NCBI RefSeq assembly: GCF_029714185.1
Contig: NZ_CP121671.1
Location: 2,108,001-2,172,000, forward strand
Reading direction: 5' to 3'
Source of the DNA: Halobacillus naozhouensis
Lineage (GTDB): Bacteria > Bacillota > Bacilli > Bacillales > Halobacillaceae
DNA: 64,000 nucleotides
A program made the translations under genes and the position numbers. Each line of letters starts with the position of its first letter. The stretch's first letter is position 1. The notes under the pieces are model-generated. The model saw only the letters and a program-made list of their open reading frames with translations. It did not search any database and was not told where the DNA came from. Below are positions 8,423-15,986 of the stretch, in pieces.

Positions 8423-9754
8423 ATGGGATTAACAAGAGAAGAAATTTTCAAGAAGATTGATGAGGAAAACGTAAAGTTTGTCCGTTTACAATTTACGGAT
8501 ATGTTGGGTACGATTAAGAATGTTGAAATTCCAGTAAGTCAAGTAGATAAAGCACTTGACGGGATGATGATGTTTGACGGCTCATCCATTGAAGGATTTG
8601 TCCGAATTGAAGAATCGGATATGTACTTAGTGCCAGATCTTGATACCTTCGTTGTATTCCCTTGGTCATCTGAAAAGGGAAAAGTTGCACGATTCATTTG
8701 TGATATTTATAACCCCGATATGACACCATTTGAAGGGTGCCCGCGTTATAATTTGAAACGTAATCTGAAGAAAATGGAAGAATTAGGATTTTCAGCCTTT
8801 AATATCGGAACAGAACCTGAGTTTTTCCTTTTCAAACTTGATGTTAATGGTGAACCTACCATGGAATTGAATGACAAAGGCGGTTACTTTGATTTGGCCC
8901 CAACTGATTTAGGTGAAAATTGCCGCCGTGATATTGTACTTGAACTTGAAGAGATGGGCTTTGAAATCGAAGCTTCTCACCATGAAGTCGCGCCTGGTCA
9001 ACATGAGATCGACTTTAAATATTCCGATGCAGTTAAGCACTGTGATGACATTCAAACCTTTAAATTGGCAGTTAAAACAATTGCCCGCCAGCATGGGTTA
9101 CACGCAACTTTCATGCCTAAACCATTGTTTGGTGTGAATGGATCAGGGATGCATGCCAATATGTCTTTATTCAATAAAGACGGAAATGCCTTCTTCGATG
9201 AAAATGGCAAAGAGCAGTTATCTGATGTTGCTTATCAATTTACAGCGGGCATTGTGAAGCATGCGACTAATTTCACAGCTGTAACCAACCCAACAGTCAA
9301 TTCTTATAAGCGTTTGGTTCCTGGTTATGAAGCTCCTTGTTATGTAGCATGGTCAGGACAAAACCGCAGCCCGCTCGTTCGTGTTCCGACTTCACGCGGT
9401 CTGAGTACACGTATTGAAGTGCGCAGTGTTGATCCAGCAGCGAATCCGTACATGGCGATGGCCGTACTGCTTGCTGCTGGACTTGATGGGGTTGAGAACA
9501 AGCTGGAGGCTCCTGCCCCGGTTGACCGCAATATTTATGTGATGGATAAAAAAGAACGCGAAGCACACGGTGTTAAAGATTTACCTGCAACACTTTCTGA
9601 TGCGCTTCTCGAACTGCAGTCAGATGAGGTAATGGTTAAAGCTCTTGGAGAGCATTTGTTTGAACATTTCATTGAAGCTAAAGAAATCGAATGGGATATG
9701 TTCCGTACTCAAGTACATCCTTGGGAACGCGAACAGTACCTGCAAACATATTAA
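8423..9754 (+). CDS. glnA: glutamine synthetase type I
   Basis: Makes glutamine from glutamate, ammonia and ATP and acts as a co-signal for GlnR and TnrA. The 443-residue length is that of the short, non-adenylylated GSI-alpha form. Visible signatures include MFDGSSIEGF near residue 50, the metal and glutamate site EPEFFLF near 131, HHEVAPGQHEIDF near 187-200, and the ATP/glutamate segment NPTVNSYKRLVPGYEAP near 290-310. The ribosome site AGGAGGAG precedes the ATG. It is the second gene of glnRA. Confidence 0.98.
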   Translation: MGLTREEIFKKIDEENVKFVRLQFTDMLGTIKNVEIPVSQVDKALDGMMMFDGSSIEGFVRIEESDMYLVPDLDTFVVFPWSSEKGKVARFICDIYNPDMTPFEGCPRYNLKRNLKKMEELGFSAFNIGTEPEFFLFKLDVNGEPTMELNDKGGYFDLAPTDLGENCRRDIVLELEEMGFEIEASHHEVAPGQHEIDFKYSDAVKHCDDIQTFKLAVKTIARQHGLHATFMPKPLFGVNGSGMHANMSLFNKDGNAFFDENGKEQLSDVAYQFTAGIVKHATNFTAVTNPTVNSYKRLVPGYEAPCYVAWSGQNRSPLVRVPTSRGLSTRIEVRSVDPAANPYMAMAVLLAAGLDGVENKLEAPAPVDRNIYVMDKKEREAHGVKDLPATLSDALLELQSDEVMVKALGEHLFEHFIEAKEIEWDMFRTQVHPWEREQYLQTY

Positions 9755-9764
9755 GATTAAGATT

Positions 9765-9803
9765 AAAGCCCCCATGAAGCCATAAGGCTTCATGGGGGCT
9801 TTT
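9765..9803 (+). terminator. glnA terminator
   Basis: 17-bp perfect stem (AAAGCCCCCATGAAGCC and its complement) with a four-base loop and T residues. Confidence 0.95.
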
Positions 9804-9811
9804 GTTGTAGT

Positions 9812-9862
9812 CCATTAAAAAAGACCGGGAGCAATTGATATGCTCCCGGTCTTTTTTAATGG
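9812..9862. terminator. lexA terminator, symmetrical and overlapping the stop codon
   Basis: A 22-bp perfect inverted repeat with seven-base loop; the stem core is GACCGGGAGCA with A6/T6 flanks. The right arm contains the lexA stop codon, so the hairpin begins inside the coding sequence. The A/T flanks make it bidirectional. Confidence 0.93.
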
Positions 9863-10479
9863 ACCGTGCGATAAAGTCCGACTACTTTGCCTAGTATAGA
9901 AACATCACTTAATATAATGGGATCCATTGTTGCATTCTCAGGCTGTAAGCGAATATGCTTTTTCTCTTTGAAAAACCGTTTTACGGTAGCTTCTTCATCT
10001 TCTGTCATAGCCACTACTATGTCGCCATTTTGAGCAGTTTGCTGCTGGCGAACAATGACCATATCTCCATTCAGAATACCAGCCTCAATCATACTATCTC
10101 CCTGAACAACAAGGACAAATGTATTTTCATCTGATCCCGCCAATGAATTCGGGAGAGGTACATACTCTTCAATATTCTCTATAGCAGTGATCGGTGAACC
10201 GGCTGTTACCTTACCAATAACGGGAGCATAAGAAGCTTCGCCCCTTGGAATGCTCTGATCCTCTTCTAAGTCAATCACTTCTATTGCTCGGGGTTTGGTA
10301 GGATCTCTTCTTAAATAACCTTTCTTCTCTAACCGAGAAAGGTGTCCATGAACGGTCGAGCTTGAGGCGAGGCCGACGGATTGTCCAATTTCTCTTACAG
10401 AAGGAGGATACCCCTTCAATAATACCTGTTCTTTAATAAAATCTAGTATTGCTTGCTGACGTTTTGAAAGTTTATTCAT
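9856..10479 (-). CDS. lexA: SOS repressor LexA
   Basis: SOS repressor that self-cleaves with RecA. With ATG 10479 it has 206 residues (an open frame extends further upstream but does not fit the family). A winged HTH covers residues about 28-48, the cleavage site is A93-G94 in VTAGSPI, and the catalytic dyad is S129 (GDSM) and K167 (ATVKRF), all in canonical positions. It diverges from an SOS operon, and the intergenic region carries four LexA boxes, one of them nearest the lexA side. Confidence 0.97.
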   Translation of the reverse strand: MNKLSKRQQAILDFIKEQVLLKGYPPSVREIGQSVGLASSSTVHGHLSRLEKKGYLRRDPTKPRAIEVIDLEEDQSIPRGEASYAPVIGKVTAGSPITAIENIEEYVPLPNSLAGSDENTFVLVVQGDSMIEAGILNGDMVIVRQQQTAQNGDIVVAMTEDEEATVKRFFKEKKHIRLQPENATMDPIILSDVSILGKVVGLYRTVH

Positions 10480-10541
10480 AGACTGACACCTCGTACATAG
10501 GATTATAGTAACAACAGTGTACCATGTGGTTTCAAAAAATG

Positions 10542-10555
10542 CAAACAAGCGTTCG
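10542..10555 (-). promoter_or_regulatory. LexA box, lexA-proximal
   Basis: Read on the minus strand, CGAACGCTTGTTTG has the core GAAC-N4-GTTT, one change from the Gram-positive LexA (DinR) consensus. It is the box closest to lexA and may serve autoregulation. Confidence 0.6.
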
Positions 10556-10564
10556 AAACAAATC

Positions 10565-10592
10565 TTGACAGGAACGATTGTTCGTATATAAT
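10565..10592 (+). promoter_or_regulatory. SOS promoter for the 31-aa peptide and yneB
   Basis: -35 TTGACA (10565-10570), 16-base spacer, -10 TATAAT (10587-10592). A LexA box fills the spacer, so binding would block RNA polymerase. Confidence 0.85.
10571..10584 (+). promoter_or_regulatory. LexA box in the promoter spacer
   Basis: GGAACGATTGTTCG: perfect GAAC-N4-GTTC dyad between the -35 and -10 elements. Confidence 0.88.
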
Positions 10593-10606
10593 AAAAGTAA
10601 CAAAAG

Positions 10607-10620
10607 CGAACAAACGTTTC
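10607..10620 (+). promoter_or_regulatory. LexA box, full consensus
   Basis: CGAACAAACGTTTC matches CGAACRNRYGTTYC at every position. It lies just downstream of the -10 element. Confidence 0.88.
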
Positions 10621-10622
10621 TA

Positions 10623-10636
10623 AGAACGGTTGTTCT
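10623..10636 (+). promoter_or_regulatory. LexA box, downstream
   Basis: AGAACGGTTGTTCT, a GAAC-N4-GTTC dyad two bases after the previous box, giving a tandem operator in the 5' leader. Confidence 0.8.
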
Positions 10637-10655
10637 AATCGGGAGGATGAATGAC

Positions 10656-10751
10656 ATGTTTAATAAACTTTCTAAGCTCGATATTACGTATATCCTGTTG
10701 TTTGCAGCCAGTCTAGCTTTCTTATATTTCTCTATGGTCACAAGTTTATAA
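10656..10751 (+). CDS. 31-residue SOS-controlled membrane peptide in the yneA position
   Basis: A small open frame, ATG 10656 to TAA 10749, with ribosome site GGAGG nine bases upstream. The product is a short polar N-terminus (MFNKLSKLD) followed by one hydrophobic segment, about residues 11-28, i.e. a single membrane span and almost nothing beyond. It directly follows the LexA-box promoter and precedes yneB, where B. subtilis carries yneA, the SOS division inhibitor with a membrane span plus LysM domain. Here no LysM part is present. It may be a reduced functional analogue or an unrelated peptide; translation is inferred from signals only. Confidence 0.7.
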   Translation: MFNKLSKLDITYILLFAASLAFLYFSMVTSL

Positions 10752-10793
10752 ATGCGTTATCCTTGTTTTGATCCAATCAAGAGGTGAGACATC

Positions 10794-11453
10794 ATGAAAG
10801 CAGTTCTATATTGTCGTGTAAGTACCGAGAAGGAAGCACAAGTTTCCTCTTTAAAAAGACAACGGAGTGAATTAATGCAGCTGGCTGAGCACCAATCCAT
10901 AGAAGTAATAGATTGCATTGAAGAGCAAGCCAGCGGATATGAGATCGAACGAGAGGGTGTCTTCTGCTTGCTAGACCATTTTGCAAATGAACGAGCAGAG
11001 GCCCTTCTTATTCAGGACGAGACAAGATTAGGTCGAGGAAATACAAAAATTGCGCTTTTTCATCAGTTTCATAAGCTTAATGTTCGTATTTATTCTCTTT
11101 CTCATGAAGGTGAGTTGCAAATCTCTGAATCAGATTCGATGGTTTTGCAAATTGTCGGAATTGTTGAAGAATATCAGCGAAAGATACATAATATGAAAAT
11201 TAAGCGAGGGATGAGAAAGGCTGTTAAGGAAGGATACGATCCCAGCCATAATTTGTCGAACCAGCACTTGGCTCCAGGAAGAGAACGACTTGTTTTTCCT
11301 ATAGAAGAAGTAGTTCGATTAAGGAACAACAAATTAACCTTTAAAGAAATTGCAGCAACACTGCGGGGGCTTGGCTATGGTGTTTCTAAAGCGACTGTCC
11401 ATCGCAGGTATCAGGAATACGTCTCACTTGAAAAACAGCAAGAGGACGGGTAA
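10794..11453 (+). CDS. yneB: YneB-type serine recombinase
   Basis: Resolvase/invertase-family protein of 219 residues. The N-terminal catalytic domain starts with YCRVST, where S10 is the presumed nucleophile, and has conserved arginines in DETRLGRGN near residue 80. The C-terminal region (FKEIAATLRGLGYGVSKATV) is a Hin-like HTH. It starts at ATG 10794 with GAGGTGAG upstream. In B. subtilis yneB belongs to the yneA-yneB-ynzC SOS operon; the same placement here suggests DNA-damage induction. Its biological role remains unclear in the literature I know. Confidence 0.9.
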   Translation: MKAVLYCRVSTEKEAQVSSLKRQRSELMQLAEHQSIEVIDCIEEQASGYEIEREGVFCLLDHFANERAEALLIQDETRLGRGNTKIALFHQFHKLNVRIYSLSHEGELQISESDSMVLQIVGIVEEYQRKIHNMKIKRGMRKAVKEGYDPSHNLSNQHLAPGRERLVFPIEEVVRLRNNKLTFKEIAATLRGLGYGVSKATVHRRYQEYVSLEKQQEDG

Positions 11454-11527
11454 CATATGAAATAGAACAAGGGTCTGGTGACGCTTGTCTTTTTCATGGC
11501 GAATACCAGGTAAGGAGGTATGTGCAA

Positions 11528-11761
11528 ATGTTATCTAATGAAAAGCTTAACAGAATCAATGAACTAGCCAATAAATCAAAAGAGGAAGGCCTCAATAAAG
11601 CTGAAAAAGCTGAGCAGAAAGAGTTGCGTCAGGAATATTTAAAAAATGTTCGCAGCTCTTTTAAAAATCAACTCAAAGGTATGACGGTTGTTGATCCAGA
11701 AGGTAATGACGTTACACCTGAGAAGGTTAAAAAGATGCAGCAAAATGAGAAAAAGAATTGA
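11528..11761 (+). CDS. ynzC: YnzC-family small helical protein
   Basis: 77-residue DUF896 protein. Highly conserved family segments are visible: KLNRINELANKSKE at the start, LRQEYLKNVRSSFKNQLKG in the middle and DPEGNDVTPEKVKK at the end. ATG 11528 has GGAGG nine bases upstream, better than the in-frame GTG at 11522. Third gene of the yneA-like/yneB/ynzC SOS operon; function unknown, structure expected to be a helical hairpin. Confidence 0.94.
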   Translation: MLSNEKLNRINELANKSKEEGLNKAEKAEQKELRQEYLKNVRSSFKNQLKGMTVVDPEGNDVTPEKVKKMQQNEKKN

Positions 11762-11993
11762 GGACAAAAGCGTAAGCGCCCCTGTAGACATGACAAACAT
11801 AAGGCAAGCGGCGCAATGGACAATACTTCAGGGAAGTTCGAGCAAAAGAAAGTTCGACTAAGAACGGCACGTACTGTGAGGCCACGGAGGCGAATTATCT
11901 TATGTCTCGAGTGTCTGGGTGCTGGAGGCTGAATGTGGCAAACCTCGTGTAAGCTAATCCACAGATATTTTATAATTCCCTGTGTACAAGGAA
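11762..11993 (+). ncRNA. possible structured noncoding RNA or intergenic repeat element
   Basis: No plausible coding frame. The stretch has pairing and repeat signals: GCGCC at 11776 against GGCGC at 11810, CCCTG near 11780-11784 against CAGGG at 11829 (interleaved, thus pseudoknot-like), a repeated AAGTTCGA near 11834 and 11851, and a small TTCC/GGAA hairpin at 11976-11993. It ends directly at a strong terminator. The left part (AGCGTAAGCGCCCC) resembles intergenic repeats I recall from other Bacillaceae. It could be an RNA gene, a read-through leader/trailer, or a repeat; I found no certain promoter. Confidence 0.35.
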
Positions 11994-11995
11994 TG

Positions 11996-12024
11996 CCGTA
12001 CCCATTTATGGGTGCGGTTTTTTT
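11996..12024 (+). terminator. terminator closing the ynzC downstream region
   Basis: Stem CCGTACCCA / TGGGTGCGG with a TTTA loop and seven T residues. Confidence 0.9.
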
Positions 12025-12097
12025 GTTTATCCTGCAGAAACTAGGGAAAAATACTTGAGGAGTTTAAGAGAAATTGTAGAAAAAACGATAACAATGC

Positions 12098-12126
12098 TTG
12101 TCACTTGCTCATTTTCATTATAGGAT
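12098..12126 (+). promoter_or_regulatory. probable tkt promoter
   Basis: TTGTCA (12098-12103), 17-base spacer and TAGGAT (12121-12126) lie between the terminator and tkt. A reasonable but not perfect sigma-A pattern. Confidence 0.45.
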
Positions 12127-12169
12127 TATACATGGTACATATACGGAATTTTGAAAGGAGAATGTTTAC

Positions 12170-14176
12170 ATGGCAGCAAGCCTTGAACAGACATCTATTA
12201 ATACAATTCGAACACTCACTATTGATGCAGTCGAAAAAGCACAATCGGGTCATCCAGGTATGCCAATGGGTGCAGCTCCAATGGCGTATACACTATGGAC
12301 GCAATATATGAACCATAATCCGAAAAATTCGGATTGGTTCAATCGGGATCGTTTCGTTTTATCAGCGGGACATGGATCTATGCTACTTTACAGCCTGCTG
12401 CATCTTTCTGGCTATAATGTCACGATTGATGACATTAAATCTTTCCGCCAGTGGGATTCAAAAACCCCTGGTCATCCAGAAGTAGGGCATACAGATGGAG
12501 TAGAAGCCACAACGGGGCCGTTAGGACAAGGGATTTCAATGGCTACAGGTATGGCGATGGCAGAAGCTCATCTGGCCGCTAAATATAATCGTGACAACTT
12601 TGATGTTGTGGATCATTATACATTTTCTATCTGTGGTGATGGTGACTTGATGGAAGGCGTTTCTCAGGAATCTGCTTCTTTAGCCGGCCACTTAGGGTTA
12701 GGGAAGTTAATCGTTCTTTATGACTCTAACGACATTTCATTAGACGGTGACTTAAATCGCTCCTTTAGTGAAAGTGTTGAAAAACGTTATGAAGCTTATG
12801 GCTGGCAAGTCATTCGTGTTGAGGATGGTACAGATACTGAAACTATCGCTCAGGCAATTGAGCAGGCAAAACAAAACACAGAGCAGCCAACCATGATCGA
12901 GGTTAAAACGGTTATCGGGTACGGTTCCCCAAATAAATCTGGTAAATCTGCGGCTCATGGTGCACCACTGGGTGATGAAGAAATCACGGCTGCCAAGCAG
13001 CACTATAACTGGGAGCACGAACCATTTCATGTTCCAGAGGAAGTTTATAATGACTTCAAATCAAAAGTTCAGGAAAATGGTGAAGAAAAAGAAGCTCAAT
13101 GGAATGAACTTATGAAACAATACAAGGAAGCATACCCTGAGCTTGGTAAAGAGCTGGAAGAAGCCATCAATGGAGAACTTCCGGATAATTGGCAGGATAG
13201 CCTTCCAGAGTTTACGGCTGGTGAAGATAGCCTGGCAACTCGTGCAGCATCTGGGAAAGTTATAAATTCCTTATCTAAAACAGTTCCTTATTTCTTCGGA
13301 GGCAGTGCCGACCTTGCCGGCTCTAACAAAACTACTGTAGAAGGTGAAGAAGATTTCTCTCGCAATGACTACTCGGGTCGTAATGTATGGTTTGGCGTCC
13401 GTGAATTTGCCATGGCCTGTGCACTAAATGGTATGGCCCTTCACGGCGGCTTAAAAGTTTATGCTGGAACATTCTTTGTCTTTAGTGACTACTTGCGCCC
13501 GGCATTGCGTTTATCAGCTATCATGAATTTACCTGTAAACTATGTATTTACTCATGACTCAGTAGCTGTTGGGGAAGATGGTCCGACTCATGAGCCTGTA
13601 GAACATCTTGCTTCATTAAGAGCAGTTCCGAATCTTTCACTCATTCGTCCGGCAGATGGAAACGAGACAAGTGCTGCTTGGAGAGTTGCTCTTGAGTCAA
13701 ATACGACCCCTACAGCTCTTGTCCTGACTCGTCAAGGATTGCCGACACTTGAAGGTACAAGTGAGAAATCATATGAAGGCGTGAAGCGCGGGGCGTATGT
13801 CCTTAGCGATTCTGATAAAGAAACGCCTGATGGCATTTTACTTGCATCAGGTTCTGAAGTGCAGCTTGCAGTGAAGGCACAAACTGAACTTAAAACAAAA
13901 GGATATGATGTAAGAGTTGTGAGTATCCCTTCATTTGATCGTTTTAAAGCTCAAAGCCGCGAGTATCAGGAGAAGGTTCTGCCTGATGGGGTAAGAAATC
14001 GCCTGGCTATTGAAATGGGAGCCTCATTTGGCTGGGACCGTTATGTGGGGCTTGATGGAGCTGTCATTGGAATCGATACATTTGGAGCATCAGCACCAGG
14101 GGATGAAGTTATAAAAAACTATGGCTTTACAGTAGAAAATGTCGTCAAACATGCTGAGAATTTGATGAACAAATAA
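12170..14176 (+). CDS. tkt: transketolase
   Basis: Thiamin-diphosphate enzyme of the non-oxidative pentose phosphate pathway. At 668 residues it has the family length. The ThDP-binding motif begins at GDGDLMEGVSQES near residue 154, the substrate and cofactor histidines are visible in SGHPG near 26 and AGHGSM near 67, and the C-terminal Pyr domain contains HDSVAVGEDGPTHEP. It starts at ATG 12170 after GAAAGGAG. Gene order ynzC-tkt-sirA is as in B. subtilis. Confidence 0.97.
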   Translation: MAASLEQTSINTIRTLTIDAVEKAQSGHPGMPMGAAPMAYTLWTQYMNHNPKNSDWFNRDRFVLSAGHGSMLLYSLLHLSGYNVTIDDIKSFRQWDSKTPGHPEVGHTDGVEATTGPLGQGISMATGMAMAEAHLAAKYNRDNFDVVDHYTFSICGDGDLMEGVSQESASLAGHLGLGKLIVLYDSNDISLDGDLNRSFSESVEKRYEAYGWQVIRVEDGTDTETIAQAIEQAKQNTEQPTMIEVKTVIGYGSPNKSGKSAAHGAPLGDEEITAAKQHYNWEHEPFHVPEEVYNDFKSKVQENGEEKEAQWNELMKQYKEAYPELGKELEEAINGELPDNWQDSLPEFTAGEDSLATRAASGKVINSLSKTVPYFFGGSADLAGSNKTTVEGEEDFSRNDYSGRNVWFGVREFAMACALNGMALHGGLKVYAGTFFVFSDYLRPALRLSAIMNLPVNYVFTHDSVAVGEDGPTHEPVEHLASLRAVPNLSLIRPADGNETSAAWRVALESNTTPTALVLTRQGLPTLEGTSEKSYEGVKRGAYVLSDSDKETPDGILLASGSEVQLAVKAQTELKTKGYDVRVVSIPSFDRFKAQSREYQEKVLPDGVRNRLAIEMGASFGWDRYVGLDGAVIGIDTFGASAPGDEVIKNYGFTVENVVKHAENLMNK

Positions 14177-14186
14177 ATAGAGCTAC

Positions 14187-14216
14187 GGACTACCGCTTTC
14201 TAGTATGCGGTAGTCC
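14187..14216 (+). terminator. tkt terminator
   Basis: 10-bp perfect stem GGACTACCGC / GCGGTAGTCC, followed by a moderately T-rich tract. Confidence 0.8.
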
Positions 14217-14325
14217 TCATTTAAGTTTTTATAATTCTGACAAAAATCGTAGATGTAGCAAGTCATAATGTGACAAATTATTCGCTCTATGCTCTGTATA
14301 ATCATGAGCAAGGAGTGATAGAGCT

Positions 14326-14751
14326 ATGCAATTTGTAATTTATGCGATTAAACAAGAAGTGTGTGAACACTATTATTATAAAGTAGAAATAATAAAGCGA
14401 TTTTTTGAAGAATGCTTACGTGCCCCTCATTCTGGGTTGCTTCAGAAGCAATTAGATTATATAACGGAAGATTTCTCGTATAAGCAATGGTTTGCGGACC
14501 GCTATAAAGGCTTGCGCAACATACCATTCTCTATTAATGCGAACGGGGAATTATTCAAACGCGGGCAAAATTATGATATCATTATCAAAAAGAATGGCAG
14601 TTGTCTATTACAGTGTGACAGTCTCTGGCAAGCAGAACGAGTGTTATTTCAACCACTAAGAATGTGCGATCAGTCGTTTTTTATTGTAGAAGAAAGTGGA
14701 GAGCATTATGGATGGATTTCCCCTCTTTCAAGTCAGCGCTTGTTATCGTAG
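14326..14751 (+). CDS. sirA: sporulation inhibitor of replication SirA
   Basis: 141-residue protein corresponding in place and style to B. subtilis SirA (YneE), which binds DnaA domain I during sporulation to stop re-initiation. Features seen: the MQFVIYAIKQEV start, the YDIIIKKNGSCLLQCD core and C-terminal aromatic-rich strands. AAGGAGTG precedes ATG 14326; a TATAAT lies at 14297-14302. Two TGACAAA sequences upstream (near 14238 and 14271) are one base away from a Spo0A box, so Spo0A control is possible but unproven. Confidence 0.85.
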   Translation: MQFVIYAIKQEVCEHYYYKVEIIKRFFEECLRAPHSGLLQKQLDYITEDFSYKQWFADRYKGLRNIPFSINANGELFKRGQNYDIIIKKNGSCLLQCDSLWQAERVLFQPLRMCDQSFFIVEESGEHYGWISPLSSQRLLS

Positions 14752-14825
14752 AATGCTCTATTGTATTCGTGTGAGCATTTTACTATACTGTTATGGGAGA
14801 CAAAACGAAGGAGGAAGACGTAGAG

Positions 14826-15053
14826 ATGACTTTAGGCATAGTGTGGGTAATTATTATTGCCGTCTTGGCCCTCGTTGGTGGAGCAGCCCTGGGCTTTTTC
14901 ATCGCGAGAAAATATATGATGAACTATTTAAAGAAGAACCCGCCAATTAATGAACAAATGTTACGTACCATGATGATGCAGATGGGACAAAAACCATCCC
15001 AGAAGAAGATCAATCAAATGATGCGGGCTATGAACAACCAACAGAACAAATAA
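14826..15053 (+). CDS. yneF: YneF family small membrane protein
   Basis: 75-residue UPF0154 protein. One N-terminal membrane span (about residues 4-25, ending LGFFIARKYMM) is followed by the nearly invariant segment KKNPPINEQMLRTMMMQMG and KPSQKKINQMM. ATG 14826 fits the family; the longer open frame from GTG 14793 does not. The ribosome site is AAGGAGG. In staphylococci and streptococci related proteins are essential or division-linked, but the role here is unknown. Confidence 0.95.
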   Translation: MTLGIVWVIIIAVLALVGGAALGFFIARKYMMNYLKKNPPINEQMLRTMMMQMGQKPSQKKINQMMRAMNNQQNK

Positions 15054-15062
15054 CAAGTCGAG

Positions 15063-15099
15063 ACCTTCTCTTTCATACCATATGGAGAGAAGGTTTTTT
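15063..15099 (+). terminator. yneF terminator
   Basis: 9-bp stem ACCTTCTCT / AGAGAAGGT followed by T6. Confidence 0.88.
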
Positions 15100-15216
15100 A
15101 ATGGATAGATGTGTTTCAGTTAGGGCAACCTTCATGGTATGTTCACAACTGATTCATCGTTTTTTTAAATTTGATTTGATACAATAAGATTTGAGTCGAT
15201 AAATGGGGGGCGTGTT

Positions 15217-15921
15217 ATGACAGATGTAAATATTTTGTTAGCTTTTGGGGCTGGCTTTCTTTCCTTTATATCACCATGTGTTTTACCTTTGTATCCCGTG
15301 TTTCTTTCCTACATAACCGGAATGAGTGTAAATGAGTTAAAAGAAGATAACGGTATGCTTAAGAAGAGAAGTATGGCTCATACCATTTTATTCTTGCTCG
15401 GTTTTACCACGATTTTTATAATCTTAGGTTTTTCTGGGTCGTTATTTTCACAATTTTTTATTCAAAATGAAGAAATTATTAGAAGGCTGGGAGCTATTCT
15501 TGTAATTTTCTTTGGTTTTGTGATTATTGGGGTATTCAATTTTAAATTCCTAATGCAGGATCATAAGATTACTTTTAAAAATCGGCCAGCCGGCTATATA
15601 GGCTCCTTTATTATCGGTCTTACGTTCTCGTTAGGCTGGACGCCTTGCATGGGGCCGATTTTGGCTGCTGTTCTGGGGCTGGCTTCAAACAGTCCCGAGT
15701 TATTTCTCGTTATGATGATTTCTTACTCCCTGGGCTTTTCTATTCCGTTTTTCGTTTTATCCTTCTTCGTTGGAAAATTAGACTGGATTAAACGACATAG
15801 TGGAAAAATCATGAAAATCGGAGGGTATATTATGATTCTGATGGGGATTGCCTTATATTTTAATTGGATGGCGAAGCTGACTTCTTATCTAGCCGGTTTA
15901 TTTGGCTTTCAAGGCTTATAA
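15217..15921 (+). CDS. ccdA: cytochrome c biogenesis protein CcdA
   Basis: Six-span membrane thiol-disulfide transporter that passes electrons from thioredoxin to extracytoplasmic ResA/StoA-type proteins for cytochrome c and spore maturation. The redox cysteines are C21 in SPCVLPLYP and C144 in GWTPCMGP, both in place. 234 residues is normal. It starts at ATG 15217 after GGGGGCG. The likely redox partner, a TlpA-like thioredoxin, is encoded at 20798. ccdC is downstream but separated by an mrpB-like gene. Confidence 0.95.
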   Translation: MTDVNILLAFGAGFLSFISPCVLPLYPVFLSYITGMSVNELKEDNGMLKKRSMAHTILFLLGFTTIFIILGFSGSLFSQFFIQNEEIIRRLGAILVIFFGFVIIGVFNFKFLMQDHKITFKNRPAGYIGSFIIGLTFSLGWTPCMGPILAAVLGLASNSPELFLVMMISYSLGFSIPFFVLSFFVGKLDWIKRHSGKIMKIGGYIMILMGIALYFNWMAKLTSYLAGLFGFQGL

Positions 15922-15986
15922 ATCGTAGCATTCCATTGGATTTTATATTATGATGAAGATATTGAAACAGTATAAGGAGTTTAATT

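Noticed and set aside
10792..10986. Minus-strand frame opposite yneB start
   Set aside because: Antisense shadow of the recombinase; no supporting ribosome site.
11762..11993. tmRNA, RNase P, SRP or 6S RNA
   Set aside because: None of the conserved blocks I know for these RNAs can be found in the stretch, so I only call a possible structured region.
14696..14950. 84-codon plus frame between sirA and yneF
   Set aside because: Overlaps both in another frame; YneF frame is fully supported.
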